Source: Warburgia ugandensis (Eukaryota > Streptophyta > Magnoliopsida > Canellales > Canellaceae). From it: a DNA stretch of 64,000 nt. Of the stretch, positions 10,828 to 23,369 are shown piece by piece. The stretch is taken from the NCBI GenBank assembly GCA_035236585.1, contig CP141135.1, positions 73,571,057 to 73,635,056 of the forward strand, read 5' to 3'. Every line of letters begins with the position of its first letter. Position 1 is the first letter of the stretch. A model generated the notes under the pieces. That model was not told the DNA's origin, ran no database searches, and saw only the letters and a program-made list of their open reading frames with translations. A program made the translations under genes and the position numbers.

Positions 10828-13104
10828 TCATGGTTCAAATGGAACAAGAGGACTCACTCTAATAAATGGCCTGAATTCCAATACAGAATCAGGAGAAGCT
10901 CTTTTCAAGAGCAACAAGTTACTTGCTCCCGACTTCAACTGTTCACTTTCCTGCTTACAGCCAATTATCATTCTCCTAAGGACACAAGCGTTCTCGAGCA
11001 AGAATTTTATAAGTCCAATCCCGCACCAGCTGTTTAGATATGACAACTTGATATCAACTATCAACAGGTGATGCATCAAACGCTCCGAAGGTCCCTGTGT
11101 CTCCCAATACTCTTGAACAAATTCATTTTTCCATAGCGGCTGATAGTATGCAAGGTAAACTGACAGAAATAAGGATTTGAAAACCAATCTGGAAAGAAGC
11201 AGTAACCAAAACAAGAAGCAATAGAAAAAAAGGAGTAACTGGCACTTATTATGTTGGTAGCAACCTTGTCTCCAGCCAGAGGTTGCAGTTTCTAGCATGT
11301 TCAAGTTGATTTTTCAAGAAAGAAGAAAAAAGTTCTTGTGGACCAGTCAAGCTCCTAAAGTTCTCATGTTGATTTTCAATATTCACACTCAGGATCATTT
11401 AAAAAAAAGAGGTCGTGCAATTCGAAATTATTATATTCTCTGCAATCAGGATGAGGAATCCGTCGAGCATAGGAGGATCAAAGGAGGATATGGTGTTTTG
11501 CCTGCAGAAATTCAATATTGTATCAGTTTGTTCCCAAACAATTCACAAATTCTCCTTTTCAATGTGGCTTTTCAAAAGTGTAATCAAGTCTAAAGTTCTT
11601 TAAGATTTTTGTTTCCCTGCTGCATGATTGTGGAAGGAAATAAACACAAGATTGTATCTGATCTTATTCACTTTATTTTCTCTCAAGATTCACTACTCTA
11701 TTTCATTTTGATTGGCAATGGACTGGTAGTATTCAGTTTTATTTTTTGGGTTCCAGTTTGTCATCTTAGTTCTGATCTTTTGTGATTAGCAAATTTATTT
11801 TTGGAAGCGAATGAGTTTGCTTCTGCTCTTCCTGGATGTTGCTATCTTGTTGCCAGACCACCTTGGTCCAGTTGGACATTATAAGTATTCTCTTTGATAA
11901 ATCTTCAGCTAATTTTGAAAAGACAAAAACATAAAACTGGCAAGTTACAGAAATAAAGAAAAAAAAACATAAAACAGTACAGTTGCACTTAACAATACCT
12001 CATCCATGATGTTGAGTTCTTGCAAACATGGGGACCTCCTGAGTATGCAAGACAAGAAACTTGCACTGTCACCCGGCACATATAGAGTTAGCTTCTTCAA
12101 TTTAAGCAGTTGACATCCAATCGGTAAACTACTGCACAGAAACTTCAGACAAGGAAAGTGTATAGCATTAGAAAGGAATAGATCATAAAATTTAAAGGGA
12201 GTTTACTGAACAAAAATTAAGAAGAAACCTCGGAAGATCTGTGGGGTAACTCTAATGCAAGACTCTCAACATGGCTTAGATTCATCAGTAGCTCAATTGG
12301 CCTCCTGGGGTCATCAATAATGTAAAGTAGTGAACATCTAACGTCTGCCAAAAGGGGTGCAGCCTTCAAATAAATATGTGTCTGATGAGAAGAATCAACC
12401 GACAAAGTCACGAGGTTTGGAGCAGTAATCTTTATTTCTCTTAACTTTTGCACTTGCTCAGAGTAAGCATGCAAGGAAAAGCTCACCAGCATCCGGCAAG
12501 ATGAAACAAACTTTTCCAAATCATCGTCAGTTATTGAAACATCAAAGAGCTTGAGGCTTGTGAGGTTGCTCATGCCTTCAAAACAAGAAGGAAGAACCAC
12601 CTCACACCAAGTCAACGTTAGCTTCTTCAGGTTCTGATAGTAGAAGTCATTGGGAGGAAATTGACATTGCCACTTTGACCCATCGATATGAAGATTTTGG
12701 ATGCGGTTTTTGGCAAGGAGACTGATTAACTCATTAGAACCACTGTTGAATTCCATCCAACGGGTGAGATAAATGCTGCAACTCAGGATAGGTACTTGGC
12801 GGGAACATAGGATGTGACGGACAATGGACATCCATTCCTTGATTTTAGCACCAGGGTCTATCAGATAATCTGTGTCGTCTATAGTTCCTTCCCACCAAGA
12901 TGAACGGGCCTCCTTGAGCACCAAGTTAGAGCCAAATTCTAGGTGGGGAATGCAACACCAGAGATATCTCCACCTCTTGGATAATACAGATGCTCTCACA
13001 GCCTGCTTTAGTGAAACTTGAGAGAGAATGGAAATGAGAATGTCATCAGAAAGCTTGCTGATTCGATCATCACATGTTTCTTGCTTCCTCTTCCCTCTTC
13101 TCAT
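10828..13104 (-). CDS. F-box/LRR protein with FBD-like C-terminus, three exons
   Basis: Exons on the minus strand are 13104-12229, 12142-11999 and 11139-10828. All introns are GT-AG with phase 0 joins, giving 443 residues. An F-box lies at about residues 14-50 (DRISKLSDDIL...SVLSKRWRYLW) and binds SKP1 in an SCF ubiquitin ligase. Leucine-rich repeats follow to about 340. The last exon encodes the FBD-type end with the phrase LNSWCGIGLIKFLLENACVLRRMII. The family adapts unknown substrates for ubiquitination, and its members usually form fast-evolving clusters. The length matches plant F-box/FBD proteins. Two broken relatives lie upstream at 19.5-20.4 and 23.4-24.8 kb. The start is the ATG at 13104, just before a basic stretch; the same place in the 24792 copy is also an ATG. 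No disabling change was seen. Confidence 0.88.
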
Positions 13105-14440
13105 TGCCTCTTGTTTGGTAGGACAGACAAAATTTGAACTTCCCTTCTTGTTCCTGCTTTCTTCTTCTGGTGAGTTTGTTTCTACAACTTAACCCCACTA
13201 TTCAAAATCAATCTCAAAACGAACTACAGATATCCAAAAACCCAACTTATTCACACACAAAATTAGTCTATGCACTATGACTCCAAATCTACATAGAACA
13301 AGAATAAAATGGAAGATTTTATTTTCTCAATTTCTTTTATTTTTCTTTTTTTTTCATGACTAAGCAAAGGATTTCTTCCACTAAACAGAGAAACCAAAAG
13401 AAAAAAATCAATTATGGATCATTTTTGAGCAACCCAAACCCTCTTTTCCATGCTCAATCTCTGCAAAAACCAGCCATAGAAAACCAACAACCGATAGAAA
13501 TCTAGTAAAATAAGATCTATTGCCAATGTACTTGAAAATTGAACCATACTCTTCTACTCCACATTATACAGAAGCACAGAATGGGAGTTTTCTTTCAGTG
13601 TTTTTGAAAGATTTGCCAAAATGAAAAAAGAAACAAAGAAAATTGTTTATTCATCACTAGTACGTCATGTTTCTGGTACCCTTAACCCCCTTTCCAGAAT
13701 CACTCAGTCTCAACAACAGGTCTAGAATTAGAACAACCCAACTGTCTTTCACTAGTACTATGACATCTTGGATAGTATGTTGAATTTGAATGTTTCTTTA
13801 AGTGAGCTGGCCAGGCACTCTTGCACTGCCCAACATTTCGGTTGTCAATGATATAGATGCCTAATAATTTGCTATTACAGGTGTGATGCTGTTGCCTTGG
13901 GACTGGCGGTGGTTGTTTCTCATTCCTTAAAGTCTTCACCATGATTTCAGCTAGTTATGCAACTTCTCAATGTTTAGCTACTACTCTATGCAAATGAGTT
14001 GATATAGAGCTGATATCTGATGCAGTTGCAATGTGATTGCAGCATTCAAATGATCATTTTTGTATCAGATTTAGAGGTGACGTCTTATTTTCCTGGGTTT
14101 GCTCAACATGCTTGATGTTTTCATGGGTGATAAGTTGAAGATAAGCTATACGTTTTCTCGATGCTTAGGGTGGTGTGTTTGGCTACTATTCTGAAAGGGA
14201 AATTTGAGAAAATTCTGCTGAAATTAGCAACGAGCACCTACTGCATCGGTAAGGTGCACCACCAATTTGTTAAAAAGGAACTGCTGTTGGAATTACTTAT
14301 CATTTATCTAAATATATGCAGCATCAAAAGCAATTCCAAGTAAATATTAAAAATAAAAAAAGTAATTTGGAGAGGAAAATCACAGAATGGAGAATCAAAA
14401 TGTACCAAAACACACCCTTAGTTGTTGGTCGGTCTATATG
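13105..14440. other. Upstream region of the F-box gene; no gene seen
   Basis: AT-rich DNA. The leader just before the ATG (about 13105-13170) resembles the corresponding leader of the broken copy at 24793-24850, including a CTACCAAA phrase on the minus strand. An 80-residue minus-strand frame at 13700-13942 has no recognisable family. Confidence 0.5.
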
Positions 14441-14631
14441 TGTTGGCTGGCAGGTCACTAAGGTGCATCCCATGGTTTCCAGCTGTTGTTCATGGGATTG
14501 TAAGAGAACTCATGATGCTGCTTTGATTTGATTGTGAGACTATAAACTCTACTATAATCAACTGGTTCTCTCAATCCTATCCCTGATGATACTCCTCATA
14601 TGAACTTAAGAAGCTGTTTGATTATGTTCCA

Positions 14632-15876
14632 TTGCAACCCCAACATGACATGAATCGAAAACTGAAATTCGTTCAAGCTAGGGCATTCCCCATAAGTGAC
14701 GCGCTGCATTGGATCCCAGATGCGGTGAGAAATAGGCAAGGGTTGCTAAGGCGTTCTCCTAGAAGCGACGCGCTACATCGGAACCCGGGTGTAGTGAAAA
14801 ATGAGCAAGGGCTGCTAGAGCATCCCCTTGGAAGCGACGCGCTGCATCAGAACCCAGGTGCAGTGAAAAGTAGACATGGGTTCATACAATGGAGGTCGAG
14901 AAAGGCGATAGTAAATAGGGTATCTCCAAAACATAAGATTCGCATCACTACATGGAATATAGGGACACTGGCAGGTAAGAGTTTAGAGTTAGTAGACACG
15001 ATGAAACGTAGGAGAGTCAATATCGCTTGTATCCAAGAAACCAAGTGGAAAGGGGCTAAAGCTAGAGAAATAGATGGGTATAAATTATGGTACGTAAGAA
15101 AGGAAAATAATAGAAATGGCATAGGAATAATAGTTGATAAGGAATTAAAGGATAAAGTTGTGGACGTTAAAAGAATCAGTGATAGAATTATAATAATAAA
15201 AATGATTCTAGGAGAGTAGATTATAAATATTATAAGTGCATATGCACCACAAGTAGGGTTACAAGATATAATTAAGAGACAGATTTGGGAAGATATGGAG
15301 GGAGTCATGCAAGAAATTCTCAACACTGAGGGGATATTTATAGGAGCAGACTTAAATGGCCATGTAGGAAAAGATAAGGAAGGATATGATAGAATACACG
15401 GAGGGTATGGTATAGGTGAACGAAACGAGATGAGGGAGAATATCCTCGATTTTGCTTTATCATATAACCTATCCATTGCAAATACACTCTTTAAGAAGAG
15501 GAATGAACACTTAATAACCTTTAAAAGTGGACTTCATAAAAGCCAAATAGACTTTTTTCTACTTAAGAATAATGAACGATCTATATGTAAGGATTGTAAG
15601 GTGATACTCGGTGAGAGTTTAACCTCACAACATAGGTTAATGGTTATGGATATTCATATCAAAAGATGGAGTAAAAGAACTGAACTTAATACACATCCAA
15701 AAACTAAGTGGTGGAACTTAAAAGGAGAGAAAATAACCTCATTCAAAAATAAGTTGATGGTAGAAGGAAATTGGAACCATGAAACAGAAGTAAATACCAT
15801 GTGGACTAATATGGCTGAGTCCATTAAGAAAGTGGCAAAAGATGTCTTAGGAGTATCTAAGGTAAAAGGCTATTAA
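14632..15876 (+). pseudogene. RTE LINE endonuclease region
   Basis: An endonuclease/exonuclease/phosphatase domain: [31 protein letters not shown] and SQHRLMVMD motifs in the usual order. A stop at 15217-15219 interrupts one continuous frame (the next ATG at 15295 is in the same frame). The frame is lost after 15876. In live elements this enzyme nicks the target DNA to prime reverse transcription. Confidence 0.88.
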
Positions 15877-17811
15877 CAAAGGAAACATGGTGGTGAAATG
15901 AAATAGTGCAAAAAGCTATTAAAGAAAAACGAATGCATTTTAAAGCATGGCAGAAGATTAGAAATAATGAAAACTATGAACAATATAAGAATGCTAAAAA
16001 CGTTGCTAAGAGAATAGTAAGTGACGCTAAACTTAAAGCATATAATGAGCTCCATAATAGACTAGGAACAAGAGAAGGTGAGAAAGATGTGTTTAAACTT
16101 GCAAAAGTAAGAGAACAAAAGGATAAGGACTTAGAGCATGTTAGGTGCATTAGAAGCGATGATCAAAGGGTACTAGTCAAAGATGATGAGATCAAACAAA
16201 GGTGGGAAATATACTTTCAAAAATTGTTAAATGACAATGGCCCTGAGAATATAGGGATTGAAAATACTATAAATATAAATAACACTGTATATTATAGATA
16301 TGAATGTAGGATTAGAATGCTTGAAGTAAAAGAGGCCTTGAGAAAGATGAAATTAAGAAAGGCCATGGGGCCTGATGGTATACCAATAGAGGTTTGGAAG
16401 CATATGGGAGATATTTGGGTAGTTTGGTTAATCAAGTTGTTTAACAAGATTATAAAATCAAAGAAAATGCCTGATGAGTGGAGGAAAAGCTCTATTGTAC
16501 CAATCTATAAGAATAAAGGAGACATTCAGAGCTGCACTAATTATCGATGGATCAAACTTATGAGCCACACCATGAAACTTTTTGAAAGAGTGATTGAGAA
16601 GAGGCTACGACATGAAACAAGTGTATCGAAGAATCAGTTTGGTTTCATGCCTGGGAGGTCTACCATGGAAGCTATTTTCTTACTAAGACAATTAGTAGAG
16701 AAATATAGGGAGAGGAGAAAAGACCTGCACATAGTCTTTATTGACTTAGAGAAAGCTTATGATAGAGTCCCTAGAGAGTTAATATGGAGGGTGTTGAGTG
16801 TTAAAGGGGTTTCTCAGGGGTATATAGACATAATTAAAGATATGTATAAGGGAGCAGTAACAAATGTTAAGACCACTAGTGGCGTGCGGTGATTTTCCCG
16901 TCCTTTGTCGGATTGCACCAAGGATCAGCATTGAGTCCATACCTTTTCACATTAGTTATGGATGAGTTAACAAAACATCTGCATGAGGAGATTCCCTGGT
17001 GCATGCTATTTGTAGACGATATAGTCCTACTTGATGAGACAAGGGAGGGTGTAAACATAAAGTTAGAGTTATGGATAGAAGCATTAGAATCGGAAGGATT
17101 TAAAATTAGCCGAACTAAGACAAAATATATGGAATGTAATTTTAGCAAGGAGAGTAGGAGTGGAGCACCAGTCAAGATTGATAATCAAGAGGTCTCCATG
17201 AGAGACACTTCCGATACTTAGGATCATTAATCCATGAGAGTGGAGAGATTGAGAGGGAGGTTACCCAGAGAATACAAGCGGGTTAGAATAAATGGAGATG
17301 TGCATCGGGTGTTTTATGTGATCGGCAGGTGCCACTCAAACTAAAGGGAAAATTCTATAGTATGACTATAAGGCCGGCCATGCTCTATGGATCAGAGTGT
17401 TGGGCAGTTAAGAAACATCATACTCATAGGCTAAGTGTAGTAGAAATGAGGATGTTGAGATGGATGAGTGGTAAGACAAGAAATGATAGAATTAGAAATG
17501 AAAATATTAGAAGAAATTTAGGGATAGCACCAATAGGTAACAAGATGAGGGAGATTAGACTTAGATGGTTTGGACATGTTTAAAGGAGGCCAACAACGGC
17601 ACCAGTTAGAAGGAGTGAGGCAATACAAGTTGAAGGTTCTAAAAGGGCAAGGGGAAGGCCCAAAAGAACGTGGATAGAAGTGGTGAGGAAAGATTTAAAA
17701 ACTTTGGGACTAAATGAAGCCATGGTATTTAATAGAGTGGAATGGTGGAATAAGATTCATGTGGCCGACCCCTAATTGGGATAAGGTCTTGATGATGATG
17801 ATGATGATGAT
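14633..17811 (+). mobile_element. RTE-clade LINE retrotransposon, near full length, copy 1
   Basis: One open reading block encodes an apurinic-type endonuclease (about 14930-15640) followed by a reverse transcriptase (about 16320-17060) and a C-terminal region ending in HVADP at about 17775. The element ends in (GAT)n at 17791-17811, the simple trinucleotide tail typical of RTE LINEs. The 5' part (14640-14880) has three imperfect repeats of a GCGACGCGCTGCAT phrase. Stops and frameshifts make it inactive. It lies inside an older duplicated segment, whose halves resume at 14632 and 17812. Confidence 0.92.
15906..17780 (+). pseudogene. RTE LINE reverse transcriptase region
   Basis: The frame 15906-16892 holds the RT fingers and palm with GPDGIPIEVWK, FGFMPGRSTMEAIF and FIDLEKAYDRVPRELIW. 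After a frameshift near 16890 come GLHQGSALSPYLF and the catalytic motif FVDDIV at about 17005-17025 (FADD in the copy at 36.7-37.1 kb). Frameshifts near 17215 and a stop at 17581-17583 break the C-terminal part, which runs on to about 17775. Confidence 0.9.
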
Positions 17812-18400
17812 TTGTTTTCTCTATTTTGGTTACCTCATTTGTGCTTGTTTCTAACTGTGTTAATTTTGCTACAATGACCCAGTAGAACTTATATGTTCTT
17901 CATATGAACTCCTTCCACAAGATCACCTTGATCTAGGCTCTTTTTAGACTGCAGATTTTCCCTCAATCTGTTTCAGGAAAAGAATTGTAAATTCCAATAT
18001 GGATGGCTTGTTTCTTCCTGTATGATTTCTTCTAAAATGACCCACCAGAACTTGAAATATGTTTTCCTTCTGAATTCTTTGCAGAAGCCAACCTTGACCT
18101 CGGCTCTTTTCAGACAGTAAGTATACCCTCATTGCACTAAATTAACCCTCATCGCTATTCAAAAACAATCTCTGTCCGAGAAAAAAGTGAATTTCAATAT
18201 GGGTAACATGAAAATGAACCATAATCTCTTAAAACTACACAATTGAATGGAGAACAAGAACAGAACTCATGATTTCTTTCATTGCAAATTGAGAGATAAA
18301 GAAAACCCATAGGGAAAGCCTCAAACAGAAGAACAAAAGTTCTTAAGAAATACCTTTTTCTGATATTGGCATTAGAAGAGAGACAGAGAGAGAGAATTTG
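17812..18400. repeat. Right half of the segment split by the LINE
   Basis: Continues the homology to 4950-5840. It contains an internal tandem duplication: the CCCAGTAGAACTTATATG...GGCTCTTTT block near 17878-17945 recurs as CCCACCAGAACTTGAAATATG...GGCTCTTTT near 18038-18112. On the minus strand the phrase ...CAGAAAAAG|GTATTTC near 18352 looks like a splice donor of a possible noncoding exon for the F-box gene downstream. Confidence 0.45.
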
Positions 18401-19500
18401 CAGAGCATTTAACTTCCGCATAGACTCTGGGGTCCGAATAACAAGCTTTTATAGAACAGGAGATCGCTACAGCACTCGCAAGGGTCCACATTTTCGGTGA
18501 TCTTGGCCGCTTATTTTGTTGGCATCTTTAAGGAATACAAAGGTAGAATAATCCGAGAGGACATCACCATCCAATTGACAAGATTTCTGAAACATCATTT
18601 GATATAGCTAGAAAGATGAATGATTTAGATCATCAAATGTGGGCTCCACATGTACATATAGCTGTGTGATTATTGTATGTTTAGAGCATGTTTTCACTTG
18701 GAAAAGCCTTTGGCCTAGATATGAACGTCAGTATGATCTAATCTGTTCATCTAACAGGTGTTGGCATGCCGGTCCCACAGAATTTGGGCTCGATCAGATG
18801 ATCTGGCCGCTTGACTGTGAGCTGATTGTTGGAAATTTATAATGCAGATGAGATGTTTGTTGTGACGCGCATTTAGTCCAAGCTTGCCTCACTGTAAATA
18901 GTGGCTAATCCCTTATTGTGGGGCCAGATCTGTGAGACTTGTCGGGTGCATCACACAATATTACTAGGATCAGACCCTTAATTTGCTAGTCATTCCTGAG
19001 ATGACGCCTTGAAGGATCCCAACCGTCCAATCAACGGTTGCAAGTGGAAGGTTAAGTTAATAATAGTAAAAATCTATACTCAAGTTCTAAGAATGAAATT
19101 TTGAACGGATTGATTATAATGCAGCATGCTCGTATAAACCAGATTGTATAAGCCTTGCTGATCAGACTCTAAGATGAATCACTGAAGAATATCATATCAT
19201 GAAAAAATTCCACGTAATCGTATAAACCGGCTCATATAAGCCTTCCCAATTAGCAAGGTTCATATAATTCGGCTTATGCGATTATATTGAATTATTTCTT
19301 GCATAAAAAGGGTAGCCTGGTGCACAAAGCTCCTGTGTATGTACGATCGAGAGAAAGGCAGACCAGAAAGAAATTATTCCTTGTGTATGGCCAAACTAAT
19401 CTACCAATCAGGCCCTCGGTAAATTGTTGAACTTAAAAAGTATCACATAGGTTTCATCATTGATATACTTTACATGATACATTTGGTAAAGCTCAGCTTA
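18400..19500. other. Intergenic, no gene; short AT-rich repeats
   Basis: No coding frame is supported. A CGTATAAACC...TATAAGCCTT phrase occurs twice (about 19130 and 19218). A truncated SINE end lies at 19305-19343. Confidence 0.6.
19305..19343 (-). mobile_element. Truncated Au-type SINE 3' end, copy 3
   Basis: The plus-strand phrase AAAAAGGGTAGCCTGGTGCA and the following CAAAGCTCCTGTGTATG match the minus-strand 3' end of the other SINE copies (compare 36027-36060). Only about 39 bases remain. Confidence 0.6.
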
Positions 19501-19512
19501 GATGGAAGAAAT

Positions 19513-20385
19513 TCATGGGACAAAGCTACATAAACAAGTTCTATAACTGATAATCATTTCAGAATCAGAGCTACCACCCTGCCAAATGGCATGAATTTTC
19601 TTCTTTCTTTGGTAAGTAAATGGCATCAACTCCAACCCAGCATCTGGAGATGCCCATTTCAGCAGCAATAACTCACCAAATTCATCCTTCAAATGTAACC
19701 TTCCATATAGGTGACTAATTACCATTCTCTTAAGAACACATGCATTTATCAATAGAAATTTCATGAACTCGATCCCACACCAGCTCTTGAGAAATATCAA
19801 ACTCCATCTGAACTTTCGTGAGATGATGCTTCAAACACCACCCTAGAACGCACCAGAAATTTCTCTTATCTAATAGTAAACAAGACAACCGACAAGAATA
19901 ATAGCTTAACTAATTGATTGACAAGAGGAATGATAAACTGAGTGCGCACTTGCAATTTAGCAAGGCAAGTCATCCTAAATTTCAGCCTTTTCAAGTGGAT
20001 CTCTTGCAAAACAATGACTTGGCTGGATAATGCACACTTAGAATGGATAAAATGCAAGTGAGTACTGGGATTTATCATTTCTCGATTAATAAAAATACAG
20101 ACTTCATTAAAAGAGGCACTCTAATCAAGATTCAATTGGACCTTGTCGGCAATGTAGAGTTCTTGCAAACATGGGAAGCCCCGAAGCAAGCAAAACAAGA
20201 AACTTGCAGTATCAGTCTAGGCCTCTGCATGTATGGTTAATTCTTCAGCTTAAGCAGCTCACAATCCACGGGCACACTTCTGCACAAGTACTGCAGAAAG
20301 AAACAAAAGAGTTAGAGCATTAACAAAGACGCAGATGATACAATTTAAAGCTAATCTGGAGCAGAAATTAAGAACAATTTAACTA
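19513..20385 (-). pseudogene. F-box/FBD gene fragment lacking its F-box exon
   Basis: Homologous to exons 2 and 3 of the intact gene. The FBD-type end is at 19513-19870 (KSWCGIEFMKFLLINACVLKRM) and the exon-2 part at about 20140-20285 (ELLKLK...; CLQELYIADK). Exon 2 has a stop (after LKLKN) and a frameshift. The resemblance continues through the intron-1-like stretch to about 20385 and then stops before the place where exon 1 should start. It is therefore a truncated, non-functional copy. Confidence 0.75.
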
Positions 20386-21300
20386 CTGGGCTATATTAGT
20401 TTTTGTGCATTTGTTGCATATCTTAGATGTAGGCCTGGAGCCAAAATTGTTCACGCTGGATGATTCTATCAGTATTCATCTGTTGTAAAAATGAAAAGCT
20501 TGCGAAGTTTGGAAGTAATAGCAATGAAACTTGCTTAATTGGAGGACCAAACATTATTCAGGTGAAAAGCCTGAAACATAGTCGTCACCAACCTTGGATA
20601 ATATGCCATAGACAGAATTCTCATCCAAAAACACAGTAGAGACAACGGGCGTTTCGATACTTCCATGACAAACTCTCTTGCGCCACCCAGAAGTGGTAAT
20701 CAGAGATATTATCATCCAGGTCCCTCATGCCTATCATCTGAGGATCATTTGATAAAAAAGTCGACAGTAGACAACCTTCTGCCACAAGAGCCATCAACAA
20801 TCCTATCCTTCCGGCAATTTGGATTATAATCTCTTAAACATGGACTGTTCAAAGGTAGTTAAAGCAGTCATAGAGAGGAGGATTGCAGAAATGGAGATTC
20901 TATTTAGAATGGGATGTCGCGCTTCTTGTCCGCCTGTTGTGGTAGTCGTATAGCTCCTCTTGTTGAAGAGATCATGAAAGAGAAGATGGCCTCATTTCTC
21001 TTTTGTAGGGTATCATCTCTGTCTTCGTCCTTCGTACAAACCATGAATTCGTATTGTAGTTGCCAAAGAAAAGTTTTGTTCAACCCCTGATTCGTAATCC
21101 TATGTATATTACTAAGCCCAAATATACATGCACGTAAGAGAGAGAATTCTTTAATATATAGTAATTGAAGAGTAGAGTGTCAGTGGTGCCTCCGCAAGGG
21201 TTGGATCAATGCTTGAACAGGAGAATTCCAACTACTTATCCTGATCCAACTATAAGATTTTTAACCATCCCTTCAAAAGTAGGAAAGTGTATAGTATAAA

Positions 21301-21359
<59 letters not shown>

Positions 21360-22080
21360 GCCATTGTCATTGGAGAGACTAATCACAATCCAGTGTTGAT
21401 TGTTATTATCAAACCGCTGAATTGTCAATTGATGATAGTCTCAAAAAATAGGAAGGAGAATTCTCTTTGGTAATTCCTATTGAATTAGATCACCCTTATT
21501 ATAAATAAGGAGAATTCCGGAGAATACCTGTGCCGATATTGGAAGACGACAAAGCTTATGTCCTCCTCCAGGTAAATAAAGTAGCTTTGGAAACCATAGA
21601 AACACCAGTCTCTCTCTCTCTCTCTCTTACGGGTATATGCACCTACCCTTGGAAAAACCCTCTCTTTAGGGTGGCCTTAGTATAAATCAATGGATAATAC
21701 CAAGAACAAAGGCAAAGATGATGGCATGTAAAAAGGAAACGAGGCTATTTTTCTTTCATGCAGGCCGAGATTGAGGAAGATCAAGACAATTTACAATGTT
21801 GGTCATGGGACCATCTATGGCAAGACAGTTAAAATGGATGATTCAGATCATTAAAAAAGAAAGGCCCAATTGTACTTCTACTATGTGCTACCAAGTGAGG
21901 TGTGTTGATAGTCATGAAGGAGCACGGGATATCATTTTGCCATTCTAACTGATGTGCACTGCTTATGCACAACAAATGATATTGCTGTCATGACTAACAT
22001 CAAACATAGAATGCTACAAAGAAAAATCACATCTGCTACTTAAAGCTGCTGCTTGATAGATGCAATATCTGGTTGCGGTT
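20386..22080. other. Region without recognised genes
   Basis: No supported coding frame. It holds a TG/GA compound microsatellite at 21301-21354 and a short CT run at about 21610-21627. Confidence 0.55.
21301..21354. repeat. (TG)9(AG)18 compound microsatellite
   Basis: A TG run at 21301-21318 passes directly into an AG run to 21354. Confidence 0.96.
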
Positions 22081-22369
22081 GCAGTTCTTCCCTGCTACGT
22101 TATATGAAATGTCCACATAGCAAACTTCCAGGAAAATCCGAGGAGCACCATCAAAGAGCCTAGCATCATAGTCATTATTAAGAACAAATGGAGCAGCATA
22201 GGAAAATATAGGACGATCATCGTTCTGTTTTTGGCAAGTATTGCAGAGAGTTAAGTGGAGACTTGGTATAAAGTTGGCGTTGGGCCTTGCGGAGAATCCA
22301 TGGAGCACCATCAAAGAGCTTAGCATCATAATCATAGTGAAAAAAAAGAAGCACCATAGCAGGATTCAG

Positions 22370-23060
22370 CGTGGTAATCATTTTCTTCAGCGAGTGTTAC
22401 AGATAGTGACGTAGAGAGGCCTTCCAGTCTAATATTTCAGTTACATGTTTGCTCAGTGTTGCTGGTAAGTTTGTAGTTGAGATGATAAGCATTCATTGCC
22501 TCTATTAGCAAGATCTGAAGTTTGTGCAAGGGTTCTTGAGCTGATACAAAAAAGACCAACATAGTCAATTAGGAAGGACAAAAAGGCGCAGTGCAGCATA
22601 ACTTACCATGATCATCGTTTTCTTTTGGGGCTTTCAAATAGTGAAGTAGAGACAAAAGTTCAGGTCGAGGGACTTTCCTACATGAGATTTCAGTTGAGGG
22701 TTTGCTCTTGGTGCAGGTGAGTTTGAAGTTAAGCTGATAAACATTCATTACTTCAATAAGCAGCAACTGCATATCTGCTGAAGGGTTCTTTAGCTGACAA
22801 TAAGAAGTAACATCATTATGAAGAACAAAATGGAGCAGCATAAGTAAATTTGCCATGATAATATCTTTTTCGGTGAGTGTTTCATAGAGTGAAGTAAAGA
22901 TTAAGTGTAGAGTTTGGGTTGGGACCTTCTGATCCAATATTTCAGTTGTGTTTTGCTCTATGTTGATGTTGAATTTGTTGTTGGGTTAGTACGCATTCAT
23001 CAAGTCTATTAGCAAAAACCACAGACTTCGGAGAAGGTCTTTTTGCTGTGAAACAAACTT
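22370..23060 (-). repeat. Three tandem copies of a ~251-bp exon-containing unit
   Basis: Landmarks recur at a constant interval: the ATTCATT phrase at about 22491, 22742 and 22994. On the minus strand each unit has a pyrimidine tract and AG acceptor followed by a readable stretch with the phrase LLLI[E/D]xMNAY. The middle unit gives a clean exon (see 22607-22793). The outer units have lost the donor site and carry stops. More diverged related sequence, including two GGAGCACCATCAAAGAGC phrases at 22142 and 22302, extends left to about 22090. The protein family is not recognised. Confidence 0.7.
22607..22793 (-). CDS. Possible internal exon of unknown protein
   Basis: On the minus strand, an AG acceptor after a pyrimidine-rich stretch is followed by 187 bases open in one frame (62 codons plus one base), then CATG|GTAAGT, a near-consensus donor. 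The peptide starts LKNPSADMQLLLIEVMNVYQ and is Leu/Lys rich. I do not recognise the family. The same cassette in damaged form lies on both sides. It sits between two F-box/FBD remnants and could be a downstream exon of that gene lineage or chance. No start or stop exon was found. Confidence 0.3.
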
Positions 23061-23369
23061 AAACATTTTTCCAGTACAAAATTTACTGAGCGGGTGTATC
23101 ATCATGAAGATAAAGGATCTGAAAACACGTCATATCGTGCAAGCCAAGAGGCTTTTGCTAGATTCAAAATTTTAGTAAGTTGTAGAGTTGAACTCAAATG
23201 TTCCATATAGGTTTTATCTGTAATTGTACAAAAGTTGCATCATTGTAACCATCCGTTTCAAAAGCTTCTAACATCCTATGACAACAAAGAATCTACTGAA
23301 GGCATGCACCCAAACGTAACACGATGTCAAGCAGCACTCAAAAGAATCATCCTTCAAAGGGAAAATTAG

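Noticed and set aside
13700..13942. 80-residue minus-strand frame with several Cys and His
   Set aside because: No family recognised, no splice context, and the Cys/His spacing fits no zinc-finger pattern.
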